DNA of 64,000 bases from Ophiura sarsii (Eukaryota > Echinodermata > Ophiuroidea > Amphilepidida > Ophiuridae): assembly GCA_035610835.1 (NCBI GenBank), contig CM069446.1, positions 74,137,062 to 74,201,061 on the forward strand. Direction: 5' to 3'. Shown here in pieces: positions 23,138-38,100 of this stretch (positions are counted from its first letter, which is position 1; the number at the start of each line of letters is the position of its first letter). Made by a program: the position numbers and the translations under genes. The notes below the pieces were generated by a model that was not told the DNA's origin, did not search any database, and worked only from the letters and a program-made list of their open reading frames with translations.

Positions 23138-26100
23138 CTGTTTAAAGAAAAGAAGTAGTTTTAAATTGCTAATGATGGAATTCCCTAGAGTCAGACATGA
23201 TCTTTCTTTTCTAAGACCTAACCGAAGCATTTAGGATGTGGACTTCGTATATTTCTTGTATCTGGAGTTACTATGTTCTAAGAATCAACTTGAAGATAAT
23301 GGTAAGTTTTGCAATATATAGGGCATACACTGAAATGCTTAATCTGTTTGACAGTGGTGATGAAACTTGAATTGCAAGCTGGTTTGATAGGTTTAATATT
23401 GGTTCTTCTTTAGCCTTGCTATTAATTGTTCTCAGTGGCATGCTGTCAACTCTTGAGAAGAGGGGTGTTGTGATGTTGCATTCCCCAAACCGGCGCGAAA
23501 ACATAGAGATCGATAACCGAAAGTGCCAAAATCAACCGACATGACTCAGATATTGGGATGGGGGGAAGGGGTGTCGTCCACCTCTGGCTACTATGCCACT
23601 GATTGTTCTTGAATAGCCTCTACCCTCATAGCAACCTCTTCCAATTCTTTCTGTATTTTATCATTCCTCTCTTTTATCCCCTCCACATCCTCATGCCCAT
23701 CTCTGCCACAATCCCCTTCCCCACCCCACCCCCACCTGACCCCGAGCCACATCTTATCTGTACCTTGTGCCTCTTTAAGCTTTGACACTGTTTTCGGAGT
23801 AATGACGAAGCAGCAGCCAAAGTTCTCTTGTGGCAACCCAAACATAGAAGAAAATCCAGAGGACAACCCAGAAAAGACCACATTAAAATCATTACAGAGG
23901 ACACCTGCTTAAGTGGACAAGATCTGAAAAATTGCATGAATGATAGAGCAGTGTGGAAGGCCATCACAAAAGTCCGACCTTTTGAGTCGCCATACGTAAG
24001 CAAGCAAGCTTTGCTATGTTAACAATTTCATTCCATTCCATTTCTAGAAGTTCCTGCATCTTCTCATCATCTGTCTTTTGCATGACCCTCCTCACCTACC
24101 CCAGGTCACAATCTCCTATCCTCCCGACCCCCCCCCCCCCGCAACATAAGGCAACATCTTATGTCTCTTTAACCTAGCTATCTGTTCTCCTTTAGTCTCC
24201 ATCCTCAACACAATCTCATCCAATTCTCTCTCGAGATCTTCCCTCATCTTCACATCATCTGCCTGTTGTATCCTTTCCTCCCCCACCCTACGCCCCCTCC
24301 TCTCCTCCCCAATCCCAGGCTAAATCTCACCTGCATCTTATGTCTCTTTAACCTAGCTATCTGTTCTCCTTTAGCCTCCATCCTCAACACAATCTCATCC
24401 AATTCTCTCTCGAGATCTTCCCTCATCTTCACATCATCTGCCTGTTGTATCCTTTCCTCCCCCACCCTACGCCCCCTCCTCTCCTCCCCAATCCCAGGCT
24501 AAATCTCACCTGCATCTTATGTCTCTTTAACCTAGCTATCTGTTCTCCTTTAGCCTCCATCCTCAACACAATCTCATCCAGTTCCCTCTCGAGATCTTCC
24601 CTCATCTTTTCATCATCGGTCTCCTGTACCTGCCTGGCAAGTTCGTTATGTTCACTGAGAGATAAATACAAAACATAGCAGGTAATCAAGAGAGGTAAGC
24701 TTTTGGATTTCTTAATATGACAATCAATCAAGTGCAAGAAAACCCCTATCTGTAATGGCTGCATTTTGTTGGTAGAGTTTTTTACATTAAGGGGAGACTC
24801 AAGGAAGTTTTTGATTTGATTTTTTGATTTTTGTGAGTGCTGTAATTATTGAACTATTAATCAAATGCATAGAAAAGTATACATTTTTGGAAGGGATTTG
24901 GGTCAGAGAATCCATTTTTGGCATCAATTTTGACAAACATTGTTGTTTTTTTGAGAAAATCACACACAAAAAAATCACTTTTTTGACCACTTTTATTTGG
25001 GACAAGCTAACAAAATTATTTTTGAGTAAAAAATGCCCAAAACTGCTTGATCATACTATTAAGACACTAATCTATTGCTGATTTTCTCATTTTTTCTTCT
25101 AAAGCTGTATTTTTGAAATTTTGACCAAAAATGGCAAAAAAAAGTGGGGAAAAAATGACAACAAAAAAAATCACATTTTTGGCACTCAAATAGAAGGCTA
25201 CACTTTAAGTCCCCCCTTAACTCGTCATACAATACTTTATAATCAAGCAATTTTGGGCATTTTTTACTCAATAATAGTGTGACAAGTATGTGTATGGGCT
25301 GCTTTGATCAAGTGTAACATCCCAATCCTCATCTTACTATTGACCAGTGAGTTGTTGCTAAACAGTTAATCAATAATCTGCCTATTGTTACACCGAGGCA
25401 GCTTGTAGAAGAACAAAATGCTAAAATGAGAAACGGACTTTGTTTTGGTTTTGGACACATAACTGGGTTAATAATCAGTCAATCTTCACGTGTGATATCT
25501 CAAATTAAAGAGAAGAAATTTCTTTATAGTTTTGGAGTTGGTAAGTTACGTTTTTGATGACTGTATAAACACTTGGCAGTAACTGTAGATAAGGGTTTGT
25601 GTTAGGCTATATTAAAAAAACACTTTTGTCTCAAAGCTCTTCAGTTTTACCAAACCTAATGCGGAATGCGTTTTTTTAAAAGTTTTTAAAAATAAAAAAA
25701 ATTATAAATATAAAATATTGAAATCCTTGTAAAAGTGACCTTTTAGTTTGTATATGAAAATCTGAAAAATCTGTGAAACTTTGGGATTTTTTTCTTCTTC
25801 TTTCTAATGCGCACGCATCAATTAACTAACGCGCGCGGGAGCTTCAAGACAACAGATTTTTTTAATATAGCCTAACGAAAACCCTAAAAATATATTTTTT
25901 GTTGCAAAATTGTTGTCACTTACAATCCCATCTGTCCAAACTCATCCTGCAACCCCAACAGTAGCTCAGACAAATCACTTTCGGAATCCATATCCGACGA
26001 TGTCGCTAATGAGTGGGAACGCCTTGCTCTGCTACGATGCTGCCCGGCTATCGAGGGTCTTGCCACAGCATCATTGCCGCCGCACCAGGCCGGGTGGTGA

Positions 26101-29100
26101 GTCTTCATCATGGCTAGTACGTTTTGTAGGTTGGCACCGACTGAATGACTGGGACCTGTTGACTGTGTAAAGTAATAGAAGGGAGTTCAGTTCTACACAC
26201 AGAAGAGCACCATTTTAATAGGCCAACAACAAAAAAAGTTGACTTGCCCTTTCAGGGCCAGAGTCTGGGTCGGACGGTCAGATTTAAAAAAAAAAAAAAT
26301 TAAATTTTACAGGGAGATAGCCTACTACACAAAAACACGTTTTAAAGAATTTTTTTTGGATTTTTTGTTGTTGATTTTTTTATGATTTTGAAACAAGCAG
26401 ATACTGCTCAAAAACACGTTTTCATCTTTCTTTATTGTTGTGTGCTTCTTTCAATTTTTTAAATTTATTTATTTTAAATTTTTCTTTTTTGTTGAAAAAA
26501 AAATTAAAAAAATAGCGACCCTAGATTTCCGAAAATTCGGGTCGGTCGGAAAGGGCAAGTCAACTTTTTTTGTTGGCCTTATTAGTAAAAACAATAAGAA
26601 ATACTGTAAAAACCACTTAAAGGGATATTAAAGCGATGTGTTGTAGGCTGTGCCCTCAATGAGGATAAAAACTGGGATTTCTACATTTTTACAATTGTAT
26701 TACATACACAAATTTACAGCTGTAAGGATTAAGAAAAATCAGTTGTCTTTGTGCATAAAACGTTGTTTCAAAGTTTTCTATCCCCGGCTTAGACAGCATT
26801 TTATGGTCATTGGGAAATAACGACATTCAAATAAGTATTTGGTATCTGCTAATTTCTTGCCACCGTAATTGGGAACTGTCACTGTGGCCGAGTGGTCTAA
26901 GGCACTGGTCTAATGAAAACTTTTACGCGTGAATTCGAATCTCACTGGGGTCACTTTTTCTTTTATCTTTATTTTTCTTATGATTATGAAGTAATTATGA
27001 ATCGTATCGCTCTGTAACTCAGAAAATATTTGCAAGAAAATCTACTTTCTAAAAAAATCATGAGTAGAGGGCGCTCTAAAAATTTCGAGAGGGATGTGGA
27101 TTCGCGAAATTAAATACCAGCAAAATGGTTAATTTTGCATTGAAAGTAACAGTAACATTTTCGGATTCGCGAAATTAAAAGCTTTGGGTCCAAGAATACT
27201 GGTATACCAGTATCGTTCAATACTGGAGCATAAAAGTTGCCAGTATCGCTCATTACTGGACCAGTTTACCGTTCCAGTATCATTCAATACTACTGGGACA
27301 AATCACATTGATAGCTTGTGTACCAGTATCTCCCGATACTGGAACATAAAAACGTTCAAGTATCGCTCGATAGACTGATACTGGAACGGTAAACTGGTCC
27401 AGTAATGAGCGATACTGGCAACTTTTATGCTTCAGTATTGAACGATACTGGTATACCAGTATTTTGGACCTACATTCTAATTTTTCAAAGGGCAATAAAG
27501 AATAAGTGTACATTAGAGGTGGTCTATTGTCTATTTGGCCATCACGAGACAGTGACATAACTGCGTATTCCACTAATTGAAGCACATAACGCGCGCGCCT
27601 ACTTAAGGCGCTGGCGTACTCACATGAGCGTTGAAAGACGGAAGATACATACGAGTGCTTAAAAGCTGCGCCTGCTAGGTTACGTCACTGTCCAGAGGAA
27701 GTCAAATAGAGAATAGAGGCAGATTTATTCACTACTCTAAGTAGGAAAAGGATAAACTAAACTTAGGCCAAACAAAGGAGAAGGTCTGTCTCAGAAGCTT
27801 GTCCGCATAGGTCTATGCGCTGGGGGCTAAAAAACTTTTTTTGGGGGTGGGGTTTTGGATTTATTTTGGATTTTTTAAAAAATAAAAAAAAAAGTTCTCT
27901 GTAATTGTAAGCTTGGATAAGCCAAAAAAAAAAAAAAAAATAGCCCCCCCCCCCAAAAAAAAATTGCATACCTCATAGCCAATTTTCTAAAAATAAAAAG
28001 TAAAATAAAAATTGCACAGCACTTAGCTTTTTTGCACAATTTTGTGAGACAGACTTTTTTGTTTTGTTTGGCCTTACCGTGCCAGCCACAAATGGTATCT
28101 GTCCTAAGTTGAGCCTGTTATAGTGCCTGGTAGGGCTCTGACTGGACGACCTCATCACCCGGGTTGGCGATTTCTTCTTGACAGGTGCCGCCGATGTTTT
28201 CCTCTTTTTCCTCTTAGTCTTCTTGGTCTTATCGGTCGTCGGCATCCGAGCATCACTTTGCAACAGGATCCTGTTGGTTTGTGCTACTGTTTGGAACTGT
28301 TAGAAATTATATAAACAAATACCGGGGAGATGCAAAATGTCAACATGTAAAAGCTGTAGAAATGCAATTTCACAAGTATAATTTTTTTTCTCCACTTCAA
28401 CTTTTCAATTGTGTTTCATGCAAAGCAGTTTAGAATACAAGCCAACTAAGGAAAGAAAACTGGTATTTGTTTTTATAATTTGTACCTTTTTGGATATATA
28501 CTCCTCACAAAAAGTATCGAGACACTTAAAAATGAGCCAATAATTAACGGCCCGAAAGGGAATGGATTAATCAAAGCAAATAACCCAGTGCATAATTTTG
28601 TTCTGCATATTTTGACACCTCGATTATTGAGATGCTATGATGCAGAGTATAGTTATTTAAATTTAATGGTCGTAGGTCTAGTTTCAAAAGTGACAATCAT
28701 CCCTATAGAGAATGATCAGGTTTATGCTTTACACACGTGTACAAAAATGCTTCTATAGGGATGATTGTCACTTTTGAAACTGGTCCTACGACCATTGAAA
28801 ATAACAATAACTCCACTCCGCAACATCGTATCTCAACAATCGAGGTGTAAAAGTATGCAGAACAAAATTATGCACCGAGTTATTTGCTTCAATTAATCTA
28901 TACCCTTTCGGGCTGTTAATTATTGGCTCATTTGTTAAGTGCCTCGATACTTTTTGTGAGGAGTATAGTTAAAACACATTCACATTTGGCAAACGCCTGC
29001 TCAGTGCAAGTTGGTTATTTTTATACTGTACTTGATTAAATATCATACAATGGTTTAAAAAAGTTAAACAAATGCAACAATCATGCGTTTACAATTCAAT

Positions 29101-32100
29101 GAATGTCTACATGAAGAGAATACAAAATGACAAATTGAATGTGTCCATGCTTTAGGAAGATGGAATTTAAATTGATCATTTGATTCAGAATGACAAGATT
29201 TGATGGGTTTCCCTACCCTCCTCCCCCTGACATTAAATTATTTACCTCTGCTGCCCTCTGTTGAAACAATTTCCTCTGCTGCCTCTCTTCGTGTACCTTG
29301 TCTTCCAGCTGCCGGATTTTACTCTGCAAAAAGTGACCGAAGATAATAAGTAAAACATCAAAATTCATAAGGCTATATATTAAAAAAATCTTTTGTCTCA
29401 AAGCTCTTCAGTTTTTCAAAACCTAATGCGGAATGCGTTAACCTAATGCGGAATGCGGTGGTTTTTTTAAAAGTTTTTTTATAAATATAAAATATTGAAA
29501 TCCTTGAAAAAGTGAACTTTTGTATTTAAAATGATGTGATCAATGAAATGTGGTGCTATAGGCGACCTCTACGAGTTTCATGGAGGGAGAAGAGAAGCAA
29601 TCACTGGGTATTGGAAAAGGTTAGAACAAAGCTCACACTAAGGAGAGACATCAACATCAGAAAGCTGCGCTACTTTGGTCATATTACCAGGAGAGATAAC
29701 AGTGTTGAGAAATTAATTCTGCAAGGAGCAGTAGAAGGTAGTCGTGGCAGAGGACGCCCTATAACATCATGGACTGATGACATTAAAAGGATCACTGGTT
29801 TTAAAGTACGATAGAAGCAACACGACGTGCATCAAACCGAACCAAATGGCGAGCTCTTGTGAAGGCCACAGCAGCACCGCCTGGTGCCATCTGACATAGA
29901 GAGAGCGATCAATGAAAATCTGAAAAATCTGTGAAACTTTGGGATTTTTTGAAGAAAAAAAAAGAAGAAAAAAAATTCTTCTAACGCGCACCAATTAAAT
30001 AATGAGCGCGGGAGCTTTGAGACAAATGATTTTTTTAATATAGCCTTAAGGCCTGACCATACTCCACAGCTACGCTTGTCACAAAATGTACCAACGCTCT
30101 GCCGCTCATCGGGAATCTACGCTGAACACTAGCGTTGGTCAACATCCAACCAAATCAGCAAATACTTCAACGAAGAACAGACGACCAAAATACCTCAAAA
30201 AACGTGGTAATTTTGTATTTCTAGCACATCACAGGCATCAACATCGTAACAAACTTGCTTAGGCCTACTGTTTAAACATACCTTGACATACACAATATCA
30301 TTCCATCAGCAAAAATAGGTTTTTTTGCCTGCAATTTGCCTATTTCGGCTGCATGGGAGCTCAAGAAAAAACATGTGACGTCAAAAGTCCCGCAAAGTGT
30401 TCTGCTTGCTGATTGGTCCGTGGACAGCGGCAACACTACAAAGTTGCCCTGAATCCAACTTCAGCGTTGGCCCGAGCGTTTGCCGCTCTCACCCTAAGTA
30501 TACATAATGGGCATTCATTTTTCAGCAATGAAGAAAACCTTATCGAGGGTTGCTAGAAATTCACATAAATATTTACAATGTCCACTTGTTTAATTCATAA
30601 GTTTGTCATTATACATTTATGAATAACTTAAAGTAACTTATGTGATCTTTTCCAGGGGACGCCCTCGATCCTCAAAAAAAAATTGGAAGTAGATTTTCTT
30701 GCAGATTTACTTTTCTGATCATAAATCATAAATATATTCCAAGTTACAGAGTGATACCATTCCTAATAACCTCAAAATCATGGTTTTAGAGTGAATTTAG
30801 AGTAAAATTTGAAAAATAGATTGTACCGGAGCGGTACAATCTATTTTCAGTGAAGTAATTAGGAATCGTATCGTAACGATCTGTAACTTAGAAGATCTTT
30901 ATGATTTATGATCAAAAATGCAAATCTGCAAGAAAATCTACTTTCATAGTAAAAATCAATGATAGAGGGCGCTACTTCGAAAAAGATCACATAATATGCC
31001 TTTAAAAGTAAGACAATACTTTTTAAATTTTATTTACACACTTAGAGTGATTTTGCCAAAAGTGACTCAAAAGCCTTGACCATGTGAATTCTATCTATCG
31101 TCTCCCTCAGTCAGTATTTGAGAAGCATTCACTACTTCATGAATAATGGCTATAGCTGCGTACCAAGTGTGTTCCAATCAAATTAATCGTTAGATGATAA
31201 TGCGCACGCCGAGCGCAGGATACTATAAACAATTGCCCGAAAGTACTGCGCCAAAGTGTTCAATTGTTTTGCTCATTGACCGACCAATCAACATAGTCCG
31301 GACGGCACGCTTTATACAGGGTGGGACTTCAGAAATCAAAAAATCAACAAGAGGGTGGGGGTCAGAATATTTTTGATATAAAGGGTGTAGTTGTATAAAG
31401 CGTGGAGATAAAATAAAAAGGGTGGCGGTTTCTCAGCGATCATCAAAATAATCAAAATACCGACCTTGTTGACTCGCTAGCGCTAGTTATATCATAAATA
31501 TGTATCCGAAGATATACTTCGATTTGAAATTAAACAGTCGCCACCTTTAAATTGGTTTGTTGTTATATAGCGCCATCTATTGTTGAAATCGTGACATTTT
31601 TTCAAAATGGAAACTCGACGGGAGCTACGAAAGTGTCGTACACAGCGTATTATCACAATTTAGGGATCATAAGAGTACCAAAAATGCACTGATTTGATTA
31701 AATAAATCCATTTCAAATGAATCTCCTATAGATTTGCATTAAATAATCGTGCATCCCGGAACCCATCCCGAAAAATAAAACGGGTCCCGGGATGTTTCTG
31801 TCACTTTGTCCTTTCTTCCAATGAGTGCCTTTTCAAATTTGAATGCGCAAAATGATCAAAATGTCCCCTTTTCGGTATAAAGGGTGGGTGTTGAACATTC
31901 CCAAATAAAAAGGGTGGCTATGTAAAAAGGGTGGGGCAAAAATAAAAAGGGTGGGGGTCTGACCCCTGTCCGGACAGTGATCAAACTAGAGCCTCACGCC
32001 GCTAAACTGAATATTCAATGAGTTATGAAGAAACACAGTTGAAGTTTATTTCTGATTGGTTGAATGATAAAAATGACAATGGGGGGATGACCTGACTTGG

Positions 32101-35100
32101 AAGTTGGACTGTTTCAATAAACTAAGAAGGAGTGGACAAAATAAACAGAAAACGAATTAACTTTTAGCGCAATCGTATAAAAATCAATGATTTGGATATA
32201 TATGCATCTTTTTCAGTAATCAGTAATGAATGAGAATAATGACTGCTTAACAACTGTTTTCGTGAATTTGTTTTGAAGTCCTCGGTTGTTGTTCTGGTAA
32301 TTCGGAATTGTCCCTCAGGGGCTGCGCATTTGGGGACCGGGAAGGGGAAGATGCATGCACAAGAGTCAGCCAAGTGCTGAGACAATGAGTTAGAAAATAA
32401 TGACTGCGTAACACTGTTTTCATGAATTTGTTTTGAAATCAGAGGTTTTTCCTCAGACCAGAACAAAAACCTCTGCAATTCAAAACAAAGTCACGAAAAC
32501 AGTTGTTGCTGTCGGTTAGTGTTCTGGTCATTCGGAATTGTCATTCCAGAACAAAAACTCTGATTTCAAAACAAATTCACGAAAAACAGTTGTTACGCAG
32601 TCATTACTCTCTAACTAATTGTCTCAGCACTTGGCTGACTCTTGTGCATGCATCTTCCCCTTCCCCGGTCCCCAAATGTAAACCTCTCAAGTCTCAACTA
32701 CGACTAACCTCAGCAAGTGTTTGAGTTGCCTTCAGTCTGACATGCTCACGCTCCAACTCGTCTAACTTGTCTCTCTTATCCTGCCTATCTATGGTCTTGA
32801 CCTCTACATCTCTGCTCTGCCTCAACTCCTGCTTGTGAAGTACTGATTGTCGTTCCTGCTCTGCACTCTGCACCATCTTGCGCATGTATTCCAGCTGTTT
32901 CTCCAGTAGGTTGCACCTGTTCTCCGCCGCACCAAGTTTTGAGTTGACCTCTACGCAATGAATAGACGGAATTAAAAATATATATAAACAGAATTGTCAA
33001 TTTATAATGTGTGTGGGGGGGTGTACGTGTTCACTATCTAATTGCGGACACCCGTATGAATTCACACCATCAAACTGCGGACACACCTTGGAACTGCGGA
33101 CAGTCCTCGGTTCCTGATATGTTCAAAATATTCCAAATAGTATAAAAACGCTATCTAAATGAGGTCCTCTTATGACATACCCCCTCACACACCTCGGTTA
33201 GATAGTATCACTGTGTGGTTGTGCGTGGTTGGCGGTGTGATACCAAAGCACACAAAAAATAATCGCCATTTTGTCCTCGGTGTATCGATGTGTGTCCAGG
33301 TTGGGGTGTCCTCGTTTGGATAGTACCACTTCATGGTCCTTGTTTGAGGGCGAATAGATGTAGGGGGGGTGTGTGTGTGTAAAGTACTTTTATTTTTCAC
33401 CATAGTGACCGATAGACACACCAGTTGGAACAGGTTGAAAAACAAAGACCTATGAGCTCTGGGCTGGACTTAAACTATTGGGCCAGTAGCTGAGTAGATA
33501 TTGAAATCTTTATCTTTTTGTGTATGTTTTTACCTCATGAAATGTTGGCTAAACTCTCTCGATGTATCAATGACCTCCAGATATTATTTTTCTTCTTATT
33601 TTTTTGCTGTTATTCTCTATGTTTGGGTGTTTATCCTATTCCTGTCCCACGCCACTTTCATTGGCTTTTTTACTAGCCCAATTGTGTTTACTTGTATTTT
33701 TGATTATTTTCTGAGTTGCAGTGAACCAATTGATTGGCCCATCAGAGAGCTCTCTGTTGAGAGTTACCCGTTTGATTTGTAATCACTCAGTTCATTAACT
33801 TTGTTAATGTCTGTTGGGCTATTGTTCACATTTGCTCTTTATATACAAAAAAAAATCTTCCAGTAGAAAATTTGGCAGTTTAGGGGTCGCCCATAATTTT
33901 CGCCATTTACAGATACGTACAAAGCGTAACAGGGGGAGGGGATACAAATATACCCTAAACGTACGTAACTTAAATAGCGATCTTGAGAGGCGGGTATTTT
34001 TTTATCAAGCCATGACATTTTCGCCATTTATTGCATACGTAACTCGAGGGGGGTAAAAAGTTACATACGCTCTGTACGCATGTGAAAATTGTGATAATTT
34101 TGGACGACCCCTCAATAAAGCACACAACAAGATTTTGCAATTTGTCATAAGTTTATGAACATGCCAAGAGGCAATTTCACAGATAGTCAAACTTGTTGTT
34201 TTTAATAGCTCCTCACTTTTTAGATTTTATGACTTTTAGGTTGTCCTGTTTTACAATGTTTCTTATATTATGTGGTATTTTGTAGTGTGTATATTATTAT
34301 GTAGTCTTTAGGTTGTCTGAACTGTGTGCTATCTGAACGAGCCACCTAGGTATCTGGATGAATGGGTATGGAGTGATTGCGGTATGAAGTGTGTGACTAG
34401 CTGTGAAGATTAAACTCTTTTGCTGATTAGCTGTGAGTCTTTACACACACAATTTTCACTGCGTTATCACACACAAATCAATGATTTCCTATACCTAACT
34501 TTGCTGTTGTTATGCACGGTCATTGAAATCGCCATAACTTTATTACTCCTAATTACACAGATCTATTTATTTCCAGTCATTTTAAGATATTGTGTCCAAC
34601 ATTCATGTGCATTTTCATTTTTTTCACTAGTTTTATTGATCAGCATCTCTGAATCAGGCAACCAACAATACTATGGGTTATCGCCATCACAGGCTGAAAA
34701 AGTAGGCAATACGGAAAGCTCCTTGCAGGGAAATTTGAGCATTTGGAGGGAAATTTTGGCATTTGGAGGGAAATGTTACTCTTTCATTAAGAAATGCATT
34801 CCATTTTGGAGGGAAATTTGGAATCGCTTGCCGGGAAAAAAACCATTTTTTCAGGCCATGATCGCCATTCCGCGGATTGGCTTTAAAATACCGGGTTCTA
34901 CTCAAATGGTTGCAACTTTATGACGCAATGTCCGAATTCAAAAATTCTTTTTTTGAATGAAAGCCAAATATGTGTTCTTTGTAACTCTATATTTGGTTTT
35001 GAATATGCAGGCCTAATATTTCTGTGGCGCATTCGTCAAAAAAAGTGCCCATTCTTTCTGACTCACCCTGTATGATCCACCTTCAAGACACCTTTGATAC

Positions 35101-38100
35101 AAGTGCTTCCCCCGCCCCTGGTAATTGGTTTATGAATCCTGGAATCGATACAAACCTTGTGATTGTTTTGATATTTCTGTCTGTGTAACTTCCCTTGCAG
35201 TATTCTGCCTCTGCAGAATATCCCTGTATTGTGTGGTCTCTGTAGCCAAGGATTTTAAGTTGTTTTCTGCCTGGGATCGCTCAAGCTCAAGGCTTTTTAT
35301 TCTGTCTTGTAAACCTCTCAGAGCTGACATAATAGCTGTAGATGGAGAAAAATTGTAGGTGTAATAATAGAAGGTAAAGCATGTGTGGTCTAGTGGATAG
35401 CACGCAGGGTTCACAATACAAAGGTTGTGAGTTCTAGCCCCGCTACGGCCAACATGTTTGTATCCTTGGGCAAGGTACTTAGTCTCAATTGCCTCGTGGT
35501 TCGGAAGTCACATAGAAATGGTGGTCCCATGCATCGGAGTGCAATACCCGAGCACGTTAAGGGAAGTGTCAACCCTAAATATATGAAATTTATCAAGCAC
35601 TGTAACTTTTAAACTAATAATGTAATGTACATAAAAGTATACAATTTTTCAAATGAAATGAGTCGGAGAATCTATATTTGGTATTAAATTTCCCCCAAAA
35701 AAGTGATTTCTAAATTTTTGCCCAAAAATCACTTTTTTTGGCGCCAAAATTTTTCAGACAACCTAACAAAATCAGTTTTTGATTAAAAATTTCAATATTT
35801 CACCAAAATCATCTAAAGTCAATTATCTAGGAAGCACTTCTTTTTTTTTGCTTAAACATTTTTAGTTTTGAAAATATTGACCAAAAAGTGTCAACAATGA
35901 GATTTTTATCTCAAAAATCACATTTTTGGCACTTTTGGATGCATATCTCGAGTTTAAAATCCATAATCGAAAAAATAAAAAATTGCCTCCTAGCGCTGAA
36001 AGTCCTCTACACAATGGTAGTAAAATCTTACCTGATAGTTCGATATCTTTTTAGTTATGCTGTCTGAAAAATCGTAAAATTCCTTCAAATTTGAACTTCT
36101 AGAAAACAGTGATTTAGTAAAAATATTGACATTTTCCACCATTTAAAGCTAAATGTTCACGGAATACAGGGGCGTGTGACCTAAAAAGCGAGTATACTAT
36201 TATGAACAATCATAATAAACTATCAGATTCAATTTATATTGTCACAATGTGAAGAAATTGGAAGAAAACTGAAATTTAAATGATCGTAAGATTGGCCTTT
36301 GTTTACATTTTTAGACATTGTTTTGCGCTCTTTTGTTTTTCGCGTCTACGTCGCGGATATTAAGCGGCGCGTCTAGTATTACGCGCGGGAAGTTTCAGCG
36401 CGCGACGCAATGATCGAACAGCTGTCGCAGCATTTGAAAAGCGCGGAACTCCGCTTAAATTCCCGCCAAATAACCATGCGCCTTTTCCTGGCTCAAACTT
36501 ACCATTGAAACAACAATTTTAAATCACCCAAAAGAACGGGAAATAATCGCTTCCGATTAGGCCTAAAAAAAAAAGGTTTGATTGGCGTAACATGACCAAA
36601 ACAAATAGGGTAGGTCGGGATTTTTTAAAAAATTTTAATTTTTTAATTTTTAAATCATCTACTTTTGAACACTTAAAAGACAGCAGTACACACAAATGAA
36701 GAGACGGTAAAAATTCCCTTTTCTTTAAACATTTTTATTTTTATTTATAGAAACCAACAGACTCTATGAGTACAAGTTTCTGAAGTTTTAAACAATAACA
36801 AACGTCAGATTTCAGTTTTTTTTGTTTTTTGGTGTGTTTTTTTGTTTTTTTCCCCCTCAAAATAATAAAAAATATTCAGGGTCGGCGATGTATTTAGGGT
36901 CGGTCGGGTTACGCCAATCAAACATTTTTTTTTTTTAGGCCTTAGTAACTTATGATGGTAATGATAGAATACATATAAAAGTATAAAATAATAGAGAAAT
37001 ATGAAATTCAATTTTTGAAACAAGTGCCGGGTTGACACTGCCCTTAAAAGAGGATCATCCCGGACTGTGTCTGTACGCTCATGTTTGAATTCCTAGGTTC
37101 CAGGGATACATGGTGCGAGAAAACTCAATAAGAGGTTTACGCACAGTAACGGTAGATGATGATGATGATGATCTTAATCCTTAAAAGCAACATTGTTTAT
37201 ACCTTGGTCTTTGATCACATCGTGGACTGTGTTTAATGTAAACATACATGTATAGGGTGTCATAATAGTGGTGAAAACTTAAATTATCATACGGGTGAGT
37301 GCAAAAAAAATGGTACCTTTTACTTTTTAGCACCTATCACTAAAATAAAGGGGTTTACAGAAAAGGTAATTATTCTAAAATGTGTGTTAGATACCATGCT
37401 TTTTTGTGTCATAAAATGTTTACCGAAGCTCCTTCAGAAAAAAAGTTACGTCCATTTATGATGCTAAAAACAGTCAGGAGTGTAACACTTTTTTGGGACA
37501 TTGAAATTGAACATGTAATTTCTGTAAGCCATAAATAATTAAAACCTTGTTCAATCTGATTCCTAATGAATCTTGTAATAATATGTACTCATTAGTTTCA
37601 TTTTGTTTTAGTTCAAGTCAAATACAGCTATTCTATGTGCTTCAAAATGTCTTGTTTATCAATGAAGTGTGCACTTTTTAAAAAGGGAGACAAATTCAAA
37701 TTTTACAAAAAAGTCAGTCATGTAAGAAAGATTGACAAAAGCTACCAATTCTACTTTCCCTTTTTCAAATAGGTACAGTGTTGCCTTTCACTTAATGGTA
37801 AATTGACAAGTGTAGATTGCATTAATTACTGGATGTATGCAGATAAAATGTGACACCCTATGAATGTCAGGAGTGTAACATTGACTTTCATCCTATTTTT
37901 TAAAGTTGTTCATCCAGATGAAATTGAGCAATGGTATTTATTTTATGTCATACCTGGTGTAAATAAACTATTAGTAATAAAGGTAAATGTGATTTGTTCT
38001 TTGTGTCTGTTTCAGAGTGCATAAAGGTGGTTGTCAGGAGTGTAACACCATTGCACGCAATGTGTAAATCATGACATTAAATACCACTTAAATGCAAATA

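Noticed and set aside
24029..24140. Counting exon 8c as a functional CEP57 exon
   Set aside because: The acceptor and coil are intact but the donor is replaced by unrelated sequence and a homopolymer; no alternative donor in phase was found nearby.
34420..34923. 167-codon ORF, the longest in the window
   Set aside because: It lies in CEP57 intron 3 on the other strand, begins in a foldback fragment and has GGREIL/GGKC-like residues from repeated GGAGGGAAAT words; likely chance.
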